Shown: piece after piece, positions 1-8,513 of the stretch
Layout: every line of letters starts with the position of its first letter
How positions within the stretch are numbered: position 1 is the first letter of the stretch
DNA from: Endozoicomonas euniceicola
GTDB lineage: Bacteria > Pseudomonadota > Gammaproteobacteria > Pseudomonadales > Endozoicomonadaceae
Length of the DNA stretch: 64,000 bases
Assembly (NCBI RefSeq): GCF_025562755.1
Contig: NZ_CP103300.1
Span: 4,589,001-4,653,000 of the forward strand
Reading direction: 5' to 3'
Notes under the pieces: model-generated
What the model saw: only the letters and a program-made list of their open reading frames with translations
Databases searched by the model: none
Told to the model about the DNA's origin: nothing
Position numbers and translations under genes: made by a program

Positions 1-216
1 GGCTGGCTGGCACAGGCGGTATTCTGGAGTGGGGGCAGCATTACCCCCCTGAATGCGCCTGAAAGTCCGGCCCCCGCTTACCTTTACAGTCATGCGGTGG
101 CGGGAGCTATCTCTCTGGCGGCCTTACTGCCTGATGGCAAGCAGGGAGAAAAACGGTACAAACAGTTTATAAAGCAGGGTATCAACATAGCGGCTGGAGG
201 CAGCGGGAGGTCATGA
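1..216 (+). CDS. C-terminal part of a T6SS-associated small protein (DUF6931-like)
   Basis: The frame is open from base 1 to a TGA at 214-216, giving the last 71 residues of a protein that begins outside the window. The visible part has a Trp-Leu-Ala-Gln start, a Ser-Gly-Gly-Ser turn and an alanine-rich helix. This resembles the small DUF6931-type proteins often found between a DUF2169 gene and a PAAR gene in T6SS clusters; that assignment is from memory of the family and is tentative. Its stop overlaps the PAAR start region (ATGATG at 213-218), which indicates translational coupling and a shared role in loading the spike. No catalytic motif is visible. Confidence 0.5.
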   Translation, partial: GWLAQAVFWSGGSITPLNAPESPAPAYLYSHAVAGAISLAALLPDGKQGEKRYKQFIKQGINIAAGGSGRS

Positions 217-512
217 TGGGGCCAGCAGCGAGAGCGGGCGATATGCATATTTGCCCAATGCAGACACCGGCAGTGGTTCCTATACCTCATGTGGGTGGTC
301 CGCTGTTGCCCATGCCGACAACGGTTTTGATAGGTGGCCTGCCAGCCGCAGGTGTCGGGCAGATATGTATCTGTGTGGGGCCACCCGATGTGGTGGTAAT
401 GGGGAGCCTGACGGTATTGATAAATGACCGTCCTGCGGCGCGTATGGGCGATGAGACTGCTCACGGAGGGGTGATTGTTTCTGGCTTGCCTACCGTCATC
501 ATTGGAGGATAG
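216..512 (+). CDS. PAAR-domain T6SS spike-tip protein
   Basis: A 98-residue protein made almost entirely of one PAAR repeat domain. It shows the expected Pro-Ala-Ala-Arg motif near the N-terminus, repeated Gly/Pro/Val beta-turns, a His-Ile-Cys-Pro segment and a second Pro-Ala-Ala-Arg towards the C-terminus. PAAR proteins form the sharp cone on the VgrG trimer and carry effectors through the T6SS. Two ATGs are possible (213 and 216). GGGAGG at 205-210 is 5 nt from the second, so I chose 216. There is no C-terminal toxin extension; the next gene is a candidate cargo. Confidence 0.9.
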   Translation: MGPAARAGDMHICPMQTPAVVPIPHVGGPLLPMPTTVLIGGLPAAGVGQICICVGPPDVVVMGSLTVLINDRPAARMGDETAHGGVIVSGLPTVIIGG

Positions 513-562
513 CACCAGGCGCTTTATTGGCTTTGTGCTTTATCAGTGCGAGGGTTCAGGCC

Positions 563-1243
563 ATGATGAGAAGGTGGAGACAAAGGAGATACCTGGTCAG
601 TGAAAGTAATACACTCCTTTTAACTAAACCCATCTTTTTTCAGAATACGACGTTATTAGAGGGTACGGCGCCGGAAAGCAGGGATGGGCGAGGACGTCGA
701 TTTTATGGTTATGCTTTCCTGCCAGACGATCAGGATATTCTTGATGCCTTCAGCAAAGGTTTTTACCCAAAATATCTTGAATGGTTTCCCCGGGAACTGA
801 CCGATGCGTCGACCCCCAGACGTTTTGGCGGTAGTTCGACTATTCAGTCTTACATTTGTCATTACGCTGCCTATCAAAACAGCACCCATCGGAATATATA
901 CCTGGTGGACCTCAGGGAACTCGGAGGTATTGTCAAAGGGGCGCCGAACCCCCCTTTTCCAACACATCGCAATGTCAGACCAGCATACTATGACGGTTAT
1001 AGGCACGGTGACCTTGCGTTTGAACGTTTTCCTTTTACCAGGGAGTACCATCGACTGGAAACTCTGGCACCTGTTCCTGGTGAAGCTGTGATAGGGATGG
1101 TGACATGCTTCACTTCCCGTTTATACATTCTTCCTGTGGCCAAGCTTAAACTTCATATTAATCCGGATTACAGGCAGGGACTGGAAGGCGTCAGGGCCAT
1201 TGTCGATTTATTTAATGGGGAAAGTGACTGGGTCATGGTATAG
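563..1243 (+). CDS. Possible ADP-ribosyltransferase-like T6SS cargo protein
   Basis: About 226 residues, 50 nt after the PAAR gene and on the same strand. The frame stays open upstream to a TTG at 527, but the ATG at 563 has AGGG at a suitable distance and is preferred. The layout resembles pertussis/cholera-type mono-ADP-ribosyltransferases. There is a Tyr-x-Tyr strand with downstream Asp-Asp and Gly-Phe (about 48-67), a Gly-Ser-Ser-Thr segment (90-93) where the STS motif would lie, and Glu166 before a Val-Pro-Gly-Glu turn. The catalytic Arg position appears to be Gly49, although Arg45/46 are next to it, so activity is uncertain. Position next to PAAR suggests a delivered effector. This is a pattern match by eye, not a database hit. 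Confidence 0.45.
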   Translation: MMRRWRQRRYLVSESNTLLLTKPIFFQNTTLLEGTAPESRDGRGRRFYGYAFLPDDQDILDAFSKGFYPKYLEWFPRELTDASTPRRFGGSSTIQSYICHYAAYQNSTHRNIYLVDLRELGGIVKGAPNPPFPTHRNVRPAYYDGYRHGDLAFERFPFTREYHRLETLAPVPGEAVIGMVTCFTSRLYILPVAKLKLHINPDYRQGLEGVRAIVDLFNGESDWVMV

Positions 1244-1266
1244 CCGCTGCCGATACAGGGAGCCAG

Positions 1267-4200
1267 TTAATAGCGGATCTGTTGCGGGAGATCGATCCTT
1301 GTGTAAATTTCATGGCTGAAAGGCGTTCTCCGGCGATCCATATCAAGCTCTAGCCGGGCATCATAACCTTTATAGCTATATCTCAGCTCAGTCCGGTTGC
1401 CGTTCTGCCATTGCTGGCAGTCGAAGATAAAACGTAACCACGCCCAGCTACCGGAATAACTCTGTTGTGACAGTTTCAGGCTGCTGTCCAGCATGGAGAC
1501 AGTCAGCTGTTCGGTATCATCGCTGGGCCAGAGCCGTTCCTGCCAGAGCTGTGGGCCATGCTGGTAAATAAAGCGACCATTGTTATCTCTTATGGAAAAC
1601 TCGGTGGCCTCTGACGTTAGCCCGGTACAGCGCATGCGGTATTTAATTTGCAGGGTGCCATCGGCATTGAACAGACTTTTTTGCAGGGTTCTGACATTAT
1701 TCAGCTGATTCAGGAAGCGCTTTCCGAGATTGAGTCTCTGTCCCCGTATTCTTTTAAGCCGCCAGCCGGTATCGGTGCTGAAAATAAACGGCTGCAAAAC
1801 TAATGTCGTGTAGTTGTCATGCAGCCCTTTCGGTTTAAAGAAATCAATAAAGTCAATTATCCGGCTGTTACTGCTGGCTTTGGGTGACAGCGGAAAACGC
1901 TGGCTAATGTACTGGCTGTAAAAACTGTACACAGAAACCTGCCACTGGTCTTGTGCGTATTGTGAAGCACCGTACATAATCTGTCGCCAGTATTGGTTGG
2001 CAATCTGTCCAAACCATTTTGCCGCAATGGTTTTACTGCTTGATGCCAGTTGCCAGAGATCGGGCAGTTCGACGTCCTTGTCTTCAGCCACTTGAACCGC
2101 CTGCTCATACAGAGCCAAATCCTGGTTGTAGTGTGCACTGATGCCCTGTAGCTCTTTGACAATGGCTGACAGTATCGGCACCAGGGTATCGGCCTGTTGC
2201 TTTTCAAAATTAACGTATTCAGTGAATGCCTGGTTAACGATAGCGGGATCGTCCGCCGATATGGACTGCGACCCGGAAATAAGAGCGGCGGTACGCTTGG
2301 CGGCTTCACTGAGTTGTTGCGCTTTTATAGACTCGGTAGCGGTTGCCAGCTTGTTGCTGGCTGTCGTCGATTTTTGGCTGATTGAGTCATCTGCCAGTTG
2401 GGTTTCGCTGGCTATGGTGGCCATCAGAGTGAACAGAGGGGCATGCTCACCAGAGTAAAGGTTTAATAGCTGTTTGTAGAGCTGTGGCAGTGAGTTGACC
2501 GGACGAAGCTCAATGCGATCCAGTAGTTTTTGCCATGCCCGGATGTAATCCTGAAAGTACAGCTCCCGCACTTTAGCGCTGACACGACTTAATTCAACCG
2601 CAGAAACTGCCGACAGGCCTCTGCGGATAAGGTTCAGATTGCTGATTTCCTGCTTCAGTAGTGGCGACAGGGGGGACAGGTTGAGAGTCTGGTAGTGATT
2701 GCGGGTATAAAACCGGGGCAGGCCGGGCTCGCTATCACTATTTTTAAGCATAAACAGCTGGTCAAAGTCATCACCAAACAACTCTTTTGTCGTGGCCGTT
2801 CCCTGGTACTGTGGTAATGCCATGATATGGTCGTATATCACTTTTTCGTCCAGTTGCCCACTAAGGGACTGTCTGGCTCCATCAGTTAAAGCAATATCGG
2901 GCTTGATTTGGGGATGTTTCAGCTGCCAGAGGTCTTTTAGTAATAGCGACAGCTGCTGCTGGGTGGTGGTTTCCAGTACCTTCTCCTTAGCCAGTAAGCT
3001 GATAATATGGGTTTCGAGCAGTGGGGTATCCCGAATATCGGGTTTAAAGAGCATCAGGTAAAGTTGCAGGGAATCAAACAGTGTCCTGCTGTTTTTTTGC
3101 TCGGCAGAGTCCAGTTCTTTACGTAACATTGCGGCCAGTGGCTTGAACAGGTGAAGTTGTAGCTGGAGCAGGTAAGCCTCATGGATTTTTCTGGCCTGGT
3201 TCCAGTCCATCAGTCCCAGATGGTAGAAGGCCGTTGCTGTCTTCTGGTAGCTGTCGTTCAGCTCTTTAAGTTTACTAAGGGGGGCGATGGCATCAACAAA
3301 GCTGTCACTATCGCTTTCATCCAGTTGGTGTATCGCAAACCGGTAATCCCGAATCGTGCTTTGCTGTTCATGAAGTAATTGTTGATTGTCACCAATCTTC
3401 TTCCAGCAGAACCCCAGACCTGCAAACAAAGTAAAGACCAGTGCTGCAATGGATGTCACTGTCTTCAGCTGCCAGAGTTTACGGGCAATGGAATTTTCAC
3501 CCACGTCGCCCAGGTTGTTCAAAATAATATGGTTAAAAAATTGCTGGTTGAACAGGCTCTGGGTGTTTGGAACCTGTGGTGTTTCCGTTAATACGGTAAA
3601 ACCATGAATGCGTGCCAGCTCTGAAGCCAGAAGGTTGATGCTGCTCCCTTTCTGGCCGACCGAACTTAACCAGACGCCTTTTAGTTGCGGTGTAGGCGTA
3701 TGGGGTTGTGACTGGAACATTTCTTCACAGAAAAAACGTAACCTCTCTCCCAGCAGTGAAAACTGCAGGCAATAACGCATAAGCGCCCGACGGGCATTGC
3801 CGTCTTTTTCGTGCTGCAGGGCGTGGGGCATTAGTGAGCACAGTTCCTGATGGCAACGGTTGAAGGCCTGACAAAAATGGTCGGAACGATAGCCTTCCTG
3901 CAGGGAAAACCCCCAGGGCATCACCTGTTTTTGCTGGCTGCAGTTCCGAAAAAATTCAGCAAAACCATTCAGTCTGTCAGCCTGTGTTAACAGTAACCAT
4001 GTGGGCAGCTGTAACCTGAAGTGCCGGTTCAGTTCCATCAGTCGCCAGCGCAACTGCCTTGCCAGTTCCTGTAAGCCGAAGGGTTGTCGAAGTACCAGCT
4101 GTTCAGTAGACAAGATGGTTATAACAGAGGTTAAGGGGCGCCTGGGGCGTTTTCTTTTCAGTAACCTGATCAGGTACTGCCACAGTTGTTCCGCCTGGGA

Positions 4201-4689
4201 CTCTTTGTTCTGGGTGTAGTAGTGCCCCGTCAGTTCGATGATTACCGCAGACTCGCCCAGCCAGAATACAATACCGGAACGCAGATCGGCTCCTTTGCCT
4301 CTGATGCGTTCATAACCTCCGTCGATCAGCCATTCAGTTTTGCCTGAGCCGTCGGGACCCAGCATCATCATCCAGGGCAGGGCATAAGGGTTATTGCTAT
4401 GTCGCTGATACAACTTTTTCCACAGTTGCTTCCAGTCTTCGTTCAGTTTCTGCTTACGTTGCTTTTCATCCTGTTCTGTGACGTCTTCTTCCTGTGCTGT
4501 CAGTGAATGGCGTCGCCGTAAGTATTTCCAGAGCAGGAACAGGAGCCAGGGTAACGTCAGCAGTAGTGTGATCAGGATCTGCCAGACAGGGGTCAGCCAG
4601 GCAAAGGTATCGCTTACCCATAACGGCAGTAGCCATACCAGCAGCAGGACAACTGTGAGAGCGACAGCTATCAGGATGTTTTTATTCAT
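1267..4689 (-). CDS. tssM: T6SS inner-membrane protein TssM (IcmF)
   Basis: 1140 residues, the usual TssM length. Two N-terminal membrane segments (about 5-25 and 34-54) precede a cytoplasmic NTPase-like domain with a Walker A motif GPDGSGKT at 111-118. A third membrane segment near 413-433 leads to the long periplasmic IcmF region and C-terminal beta domain. TssM forms the envelope-spanning TssJLM complex that anchors the T6SS baseplate. It is the last gene of the tagH-tssJ-tssK-tssL-tssM run and overlaps tssL by 8 bp. The intact P-loop suggests the ATP-binding form of TssM. It ends 23 bp from the convergent gene on +, with no evident terminator hairpin between them. Confidence 0.97.
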   Translation of the reverse strand: MNKNILIAVALTVVLLLVWLLPLWVSDTFAWLTPVWQILITLLLTLPWLLFLLWKYLRRRHSLTAQEEDVTEQDEKQRKQKLNEDWKQLWKKLYQRHSNNPYALPWMMMLGPDGSGKTEWLIDGGYERIRGKGADLRSGIVFWLGESAVIIELTGHYYTQNKESQAEQLWQYLIRLLKRKRPRRPLTSVITILSTEQLVLRQPFGLQELARQLRWRLMELNRHFRLQLPTWLLLTQADRLNGFAEFFRNCSQQKQVMPWGFSLQEGYRSDHFCQAFNRCHQELCSLMPHALQHEKDGNARRALMRYCLQFSLLGERLRFFCEEMFQSQPHTPTPQLKGVWLSSVGQKGSSINLLASELARIHGFTVLTETPQVPNTQSLFNQQFFNHIILNNLGDVGENSIARKLWQLKTVTSIAALVFTLFAGLGFCWKKIGDNQQLLHEQQSTIRDYRFAIHQLDESDSDSFVDAIAPLSKLKELNDSYQKTATAFYHLGLMDWNQARKIHEAYLLQLQLHLFKPLAAMLRKELDSAEQKNSRTLFDSLQLYLMLFKPDIRDTPLLETHIISLLAKEKVLETTTQQQLSLLLKDLWQLKHPQIKPDIALTDGARQSLSGQLDEKVIYDHIMALPQYQGTATTKELFGDDFDQLFMLKNSDSEPGLPRFYTRNHYQTLNLSPLSPLLKQEISNLNLIRRGLSAVSAVELSRVSAKVRELYFQDYIRAWQKLLDRIELRPVNSLPQLYKQLLNLYSGEHAPLFTLMATIASETQLADDSISQKSTTASNKLATATESIKAQQLSEAAKRTAALISGSQSISADDPAIVNQAFTEYVNFEKQQADTLVPILSAIVKELQGISAHYNQDLALYEQAVQVAEDKDVELPDLWQLASSSKTIAAKWFGQIANQYWRQIMYGASQYAQDQWQVSVYSFYSQYISQRFPLSPKASSNSRIIDFIDFFKPKGLHDNYTTLVLQPFIFSTDTGWRLKRIRGQRLNLGKRFLNQLNNVRTLQKSLFNADGTLQIKYRMRCTGLTSEATEFSIRDNNGRFIYQHGPQLWQERLWPSDDTEQLTVSMLDSSLKLSQQSYSGSWAWLRFIFDCQQWQNGNRTELRYSYKGYDARLELDMDRRRTPFSHEIYTRIDLPQQIRY

Positions 4690-5512
4690 GATCTGAGGGG
4701 CAGCTGAAATTGTCGGTTTGAGAGAGGAGCGCTAAATCTGACGGACACTCAGCCCGTTTTGACGCGGTGAGTAAGCTCAGGTTGTCGCTGTAATCCTGGT
4801 TGGTGTCCTCGATCCAGAGGTGAGTCAATACGCCACAGACCACCAGAATAGCCAGTATTAATGGCAGGAAGCGCAGGATAGGTAGCTGGCGAAGGGGTCG
4901 AAATGGACTGGCTGCTATCGGCACTGAAGGTACGGGGCTGTCGCCCCGGTATTTAGAGATGTCGTCGTATAAATCACTGCATAACTGTGCCAGTGCATGA
5001 CCATCGGTATTCATATACTTGCCTTTAAATCCCAGGCGAAGCAGAACGTAGAGCAGCTCAATAAAGTCAATCATACGACTGGTGTTCTGACAGGCCTGTT
5101 CCAGCAGGATAAAAAAGACCTCTCCGGCATTTCGCTGCTTGAACAGCTGAGCCACAAGGCTGTGATTTTCCCAGTAGGCAGCCTGTCCCCAGCGGGTGTT
5201 CATGATCTCTTCGTCAAAGGCAGCGCACAGGGCATAGCAGGCTTTTTCCATCAACCGGGGAGAATAGTCGGCTCGCAGTCCGCTGTTGTGTAACTGACTC
5301 ATGCACTTCAACAGGTACTGGTGTAGCTCGGGCAGGTTGTGGCTGCTTTTCTGTTGCGACAGCGTGGTCAGAATGGACAGCAGCTCTGCGGACAGGTTGA
5401 GCAGCGGGTTGCTGGTGGCGGAAAAATGGGTCAGCAGGTCTTTTGTATCGGCGCACTGGCTCTGTTCAGAAGCAACACTGTCCCCGGTACTTATAGTATC
5501 CCCGGTACTCAT
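4682..5512 (-). CDS. tssL: T6SS inner-membrane protein TssL (DotU)
   Basis: 276 residues from the preferred start. A longer frame reaches 5545 inside tssK, but the ATG at 5512 has GGAG 8 nt upstream. It has the DotU/TssL arrangement: a cytoplasmic helical domain (about 35-210) followed by one C-terminal membrane anchor (around 225-245) and a short periplasmic tail. There is no peptidoglycan-binding OmpA-like extension, so this is the short TssL class, which relies on another protein for cell-wall attachment. It partners with TssM and TssJ in the membrane complex. Close packing with tssK (stop at 5527) and overlap with tssM indicate one operon. Confidence 0.95.
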   Translation of the reverse strand: MSTGDTISTGDSVASEQSQCADTKDLLTHFSATSNPLLNLSAELLSILTTLSQQKSSHNLPELHQYLLKCMSQLHNSGLRADYSPRLMEKACYALCAAFDEEIMNTRWGQAAYWENHSLVAQLFKQRNAGEVFFILLEQACQNTSRMIDFIELLYVLLRLGFKGKYMNTDGHALAQLCSDLYDDISKYRGDSPVPSVPIAASPFRPLRQLPILRFLPLILAILVVCGVLTHLWIEDTNQDYSDNLSLLTASKRAECPSDLALLSQTDNFSCPSDHE

Positions 5513-5526
5513 GATAAAGGCTCCGG

Positions 5527-6864
5527 CTAGCGAATGACAAAGCACTCAATGGTGGTATCTTCTGGCATCTGTTCATCCACATGCAGTGCCAGTTTGTCAC
5601 GGGTTCTGATCATTTCCTGCCACAGGGCGTCACCGGTATCGATTTCGAAATACACGGTGTTTGGCTGAATGCGCAGCTCAAGAGGCGCTGTTGCCATTGG
5701 GGTCAGAGGAACCGCTGACAGGGCATTGCGTACCCGTTCAGCAATACGGTTGTGTCCACAGAGTTTAGCTGCTGATACAAAGGTTGAACGTGTTACTTCA
5801 GAACCAAGGCCGGATGAAACCGCCAGTATAAATCGTCCGTCGTTAAACAGGGTCCGGTCTTCAAACTCACAGCGAAGTAAACGACGACGTTTGTATAGAC
5901 TTTTGTCCCAGCTTACGGTCACGACTTTCTCCTTGCTGGCCTGTCGCAGGTTCAGTAACAGGCAGGAAATGACAGGAGCGAACGAGGCGTATATGTTGTT
6001 TTCATCGAATACCGGAAAGTCCGGTGCCAGGGTGGTGGTAAAGGTCGACAGGTCGGCAGCCATCATAACGAGGTCGTGGTAAAGCTGTGCAGCACTGACG
6101 CCTGTTTGATGCTCAATTTGTTTCAGCCAGGCACCATAACGATTCAGGGCCTGCAGCCACATATAGGCAATTTGCATGGTCTGGAAGCTTTTCAGCTCAC
6201 CTTCAACCCCGATCTGTGCAGCAATCAGGGCTGCCCGTTGTTGCATCAGAGCCTGCATATTCTGTACCTGCTCAACCAGGTAGCGGGAAACCCGGTAGTC
6301 CATGCAGCGGGGGATAAAAGTGCTATCCAGAAGGATCTCGCTATCGGAGTTGAACTCCTGAATACGTGCAACAGCCAGAGTCGTGTAGTCGTCCAGAGGT
6401 TCACCGTCCAGCATCAGGCTGGGATTCAGAAGGCAGAGTTCCAGCTCAACGGTATCGTTGTCGTGGTTTGTGCTGTCCCGGATGGTGCGGTCAAAACTTT
6501 TGTGTCGTATGGCGCTGGACAGATGTTCTGCTGTTGCAGTGTCCACCTGGGCTGAACGTAACAGGGGCAGTGCCAGGTACACCGTTGCCCCGGCATTGGC
6601 GCTGTCAATATCCCTGATCAGATTGTCAGTCAGCTCGAAAGGTGTTCCGTCAGGAAACAATCCGCAGGCTTCGCGCAGGAACAGCTTGCCGGCTTTGAGC
6701 TGTTCTGTATCAATGCGCAGGCTGATAAAGCCAGCCTGTCCCGGGTTCTGAATACTGAGCAGCTGGCGGCTATGGTGTTCAAGGTAGCGTTCCTGTTGCT
6801 GGAAATGCTGAGGGCTTAAAAACATTCCTTCCTGCCAGACAACTTTATCAAAAGTATGATTCAT
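5527..6864 (-). CDS. tssK: T6SS baseplate protein TssK
   Basis: 445 residues, the typical TssK size. The N-terminus has the strongly conserved family pattern Val-x-Trp-x-Glu-Gly-Met-Phe-Leu-x-Pro-Gln-His-Phe-Gln-Gln. TssK trimers link the TssEFG baseplate wedges to the TssM/TssL membrane complex. The N-terminal shoulder domain, central helical bundle and C-terminal head can be followed by length and composition. It sits between tssJ (15 bp gap) and tssL, as in many T6SS clusters. Nothing in it looks degraded. Confidence 0.97.
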   Translation of the reverse strand: MNHTFDKVVWQEGMFLSPQHFQQQERYLEHHSRQLLSIQNPGQAGFISLRIDTEQLKAGKLFLREACGLFPDGTPFELTDNLIRDIDSANAGATVYLALPLLRSAQVDTATAEHLSSAIRHKSFDRTIRDSTNHDNDTVELELCLLNPSLMLDGEPLDDYTTLAVARIQEFNSDSEILLDSTFIPRCMDYRVSRYLVEQVQNMQALMQQRAALIAAQIGVEGELKSFQTMQIAYMWLQALNRYGAWLKQIEHQTGVSAAQLYHDLVMMAADLSTFTTTLAPDFPVFDENNIYASFAPVISCLLLNLRQASKEKVVTVSWDKSLYKRRRLLRCEFEDRTLFNDGRFILAVSSGLGSEVTRSTFVSAAKLCGHNRIAERVRNALSAVPLTPMATAPLELRIQPNTVYFEIDTGDALWQEMIRTRDKLALHVDEQMPEDTTIECFVIR

Positions 6865-6879
6865 GGTTTCGTAGCCCTG

Positions 6880-7353
6880 TTATTGATCGGGAGTGGTCAT
6901 CAGGCGTAAACGATTTTCCTCTATAATCAGCTTCACCGGGTTGGCTGCATTTTTTTTTATGGCTTCAACATCACGGGCCACCGCACTGTTGTAGCTGGCA
7001 AATTCGCCAAGAATCCCAATGTAGCGAGTGGCCTTGTTGAGCTGAAAAGTCTGTTTGCGGTGTTCCCCGGGGTGAAGTACTGGTAACTGATGTTTTTTGA
7101 CCAGGCTGTCCTGCAATGTGTTGGCATCTTTCAGGTAGATATCCAGAAAATCCGCCTGTTCAAATAACGTTTTACTACTGAGTTCATACAGGCGGGTCTG
7201 CAACGGTGCAGCTAAGCCTGATCCGATCCGATTGATATCGTAACCTGCGCTGATATCCAGAGTCAGGATGGTTGGAGACGGCTTTGAACGGCAGCCAGTT
7301 AGAAACAAGGCTACTATGATCAGGACAAAGGCGGCTTTTTTACGTTCAATCAT
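6880..7353 (-). CDS. tssJ: T6SS outer-membrane lipoprotein TssJ
   Basis: 157 residues with a clear lipoprotein signal: basic Ile-Glu-Arg-Lys-Lys, a hydrophobic core, and a lipobox Leu-Thr-Gly-Cys with the acylated Cys at 21. The mature part has the small TssJ beta-sandwich pattern, including Leu-x-x-Arg-Leu-Tyr-Glu-Leu and a C-terminal Lys-Leu-Ile-Ile-Glu-x-Asn-Arg-Leu strand. TssJ tethers the TssM periplasmic domain to the outer membrane. The start overlaps the tagH stop by 8 bp, so translation is probably coupled. Confidence 0.95.
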   Translation of the reverse strand: MIERKKAAFVLIIVALFLTGCRSKPSPTILTLDISAGYDINRIGSGLAAPLQTRLYELSSKTLFEQADFLDIYLKDANTLQDSLVKKHQLPVLHPGEHRKQTFQLNKATRYIGILGEFASYNSAVARDVEAIKKNAANPVKLIIEENRLRLMTTPDQ

Positions 7354-8428
7354 CGTTACTCCCCAATAGCTGCTCCTGTTCTTTCAGTGCTTGACGGAAA
7401 CGTTGCAAAAACAGTAACCGGTAACGTTTGCTGTCCATCAACTGCTGGTAGTAACGTTGGTATCTGGGCAGAAAATCCAGACCTGATGCCACGTCAGGCG
7501 GCGGTGTGTCAGTCTGCCTGCGAAAGTACTGTCGTATTCGTCTTGTACGACGAATGTCCCCTGCTAACGAGGTGGAGGTGATGGATTGCATGAACTGTTC
7601 AGACAGATGATCCGGGCAAAAATCTTTGATGGCCTGATCAAGCGCTGTCAGCATCGCCTTGCAGATAGAACGTTGTTGTTTGGCTGGCGTCCCGGGTGTA
7701 GAGGCTGTTAAAGGTGAATAAAATGACTCCTGAGGCTGGGTAATTTTGCCGTACCATAGCCCTCTGTGTATGCTCCAGTCATCATCCAGGTCGTTTGGCT
7801 CTGACAGTACGTCAATCAGAGGGGTATGATTTTCCGGGCTGGTAAAGCTGCCTTCAACAGTACGTCTCAGGTTGGTCGTTAAGGCGAGTTCCACCAGTGG
7901 TTTGTCATCTGCGGACACAGCGACATCAACATCCCCGCTATCCGATTGATTGCCCGCCGACGCGGGCTCTCTGGCAAAAGGATCATCAAGGGCTTCTTCA
8001 TCTTCCTCTCCGTCGATGGTGGGTGCGAGAGCGTACTGCTCCGGAACTGGGTCCTGGTCCTCTGTTGCTGTCAGTTCAGGCTTGCCTGTCCGGTCAGTAG
8101 CGTTCAGCCAGGGGGTGAAATCACTGGCTACCAGTTGATAGCCGCCACAGGAAAGAATGTCGGCGTCGCTTAATAAAAGCCGCTGGCTTGCTTGAGTCGG
8201 TACTTCGACCTGATTGAGATGCAAAGGACGATCACTCAGGTTTTCCACATACCAGAGCGGGCCTTCACGAGTCAGGCGGGCGTGTTGCTCAGCAACCTGG
8301 TTCTGACGATCAGGTAACCGGATCTGGCACGACTCAGACTGACCGATAAGCAATTCATCGGCATTTAGCGAGTGGCTCAGGCTGGCAACTTGTTCTCCTG
8401 CGGGCACATTGATGATCATAAACTGCAT
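7346..8428 (-). CDS. tagH: T6SS-associated FHA-domain protein (TagH/Fha)
   Basis: 360 residues. Residues about 5-105 form a forkhead-associated domain with the usual Leu-Ile-Gly-x-Ser-x-x-Cys-x-Ile-x-Leu-Pro core followed by His-Ala. FHA domains bind phosphothreonine and in T6SS act downstream of the PpkA kinase. A low-complexity acidic linker (about 120-200) is followed by a C-terminal helical region rich in Arg/Gln/Tyr that resembles the TagH C-terminal domain. It is the first gene of the - strand T6SS operon, and the promoter should lie in 8429-8513. The kinase and phosphatase partners are not in the window. Confidence 0.88.
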   Translation of the reverse strand: MQFMIINVPAGEQVASLSHSLNADELLIGQSESCQIRLPDRQNQVAEQHARLTREGPLWYVENLSDRPLHLNQVEVPTQASQRLLLSDADILSCGGYQLVASDFTPWLNATDRTGKPELTATEDQDPVPEQYALAPTIDGEEDEEALDDPFAREPASAGNQSDSGDVDVAVSADDKPLVELALTTNLRRTVEGSFTSPENHTPLIDVLSEPNDLDDDWSIHRGLWYGKITQPQESFYSPLTASTPGTPAKQQRSICKAMLTALDQAIKDFCPDHLSEQFMQSITSTSLAGDIRRTRRIRQYFRRQTDTPPPDVASGLDFLPRYQRYYQQLMDSKRYRLLFLQRFRQALKEQEQLLGSNDD

Positions 8429-8455
8429 GGTAATGATCGGGAGTCTTGGTTAAGG

Positions 8456-8476
8456 TCAGGTCGGAAGTCGACCTGA
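8456..8476. other. Perfect 8-bp hairpin between divergent genes
   Basis: TCAGGTCG (8456-8463) and CGACCTGA (8469-8476) are perfect inverted repeats with a 5-nt loop, in the spacer between tagH (-) and the cysteine-protease gene (+). Neither side has a U-run, so it is not a typical terminator. An operator or a 5'-UTR stem is possible. Confidence 0.3.
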
Positions 8477-8513
8477 GGCAAGTGGCAGATGTTAAAAAGA
8501 GTGTAGATGGTTT

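Noticed and set aside
6076..6555. 159-codon + strand frame
   Set aside because: Antisense to tssK; no family resemblance.
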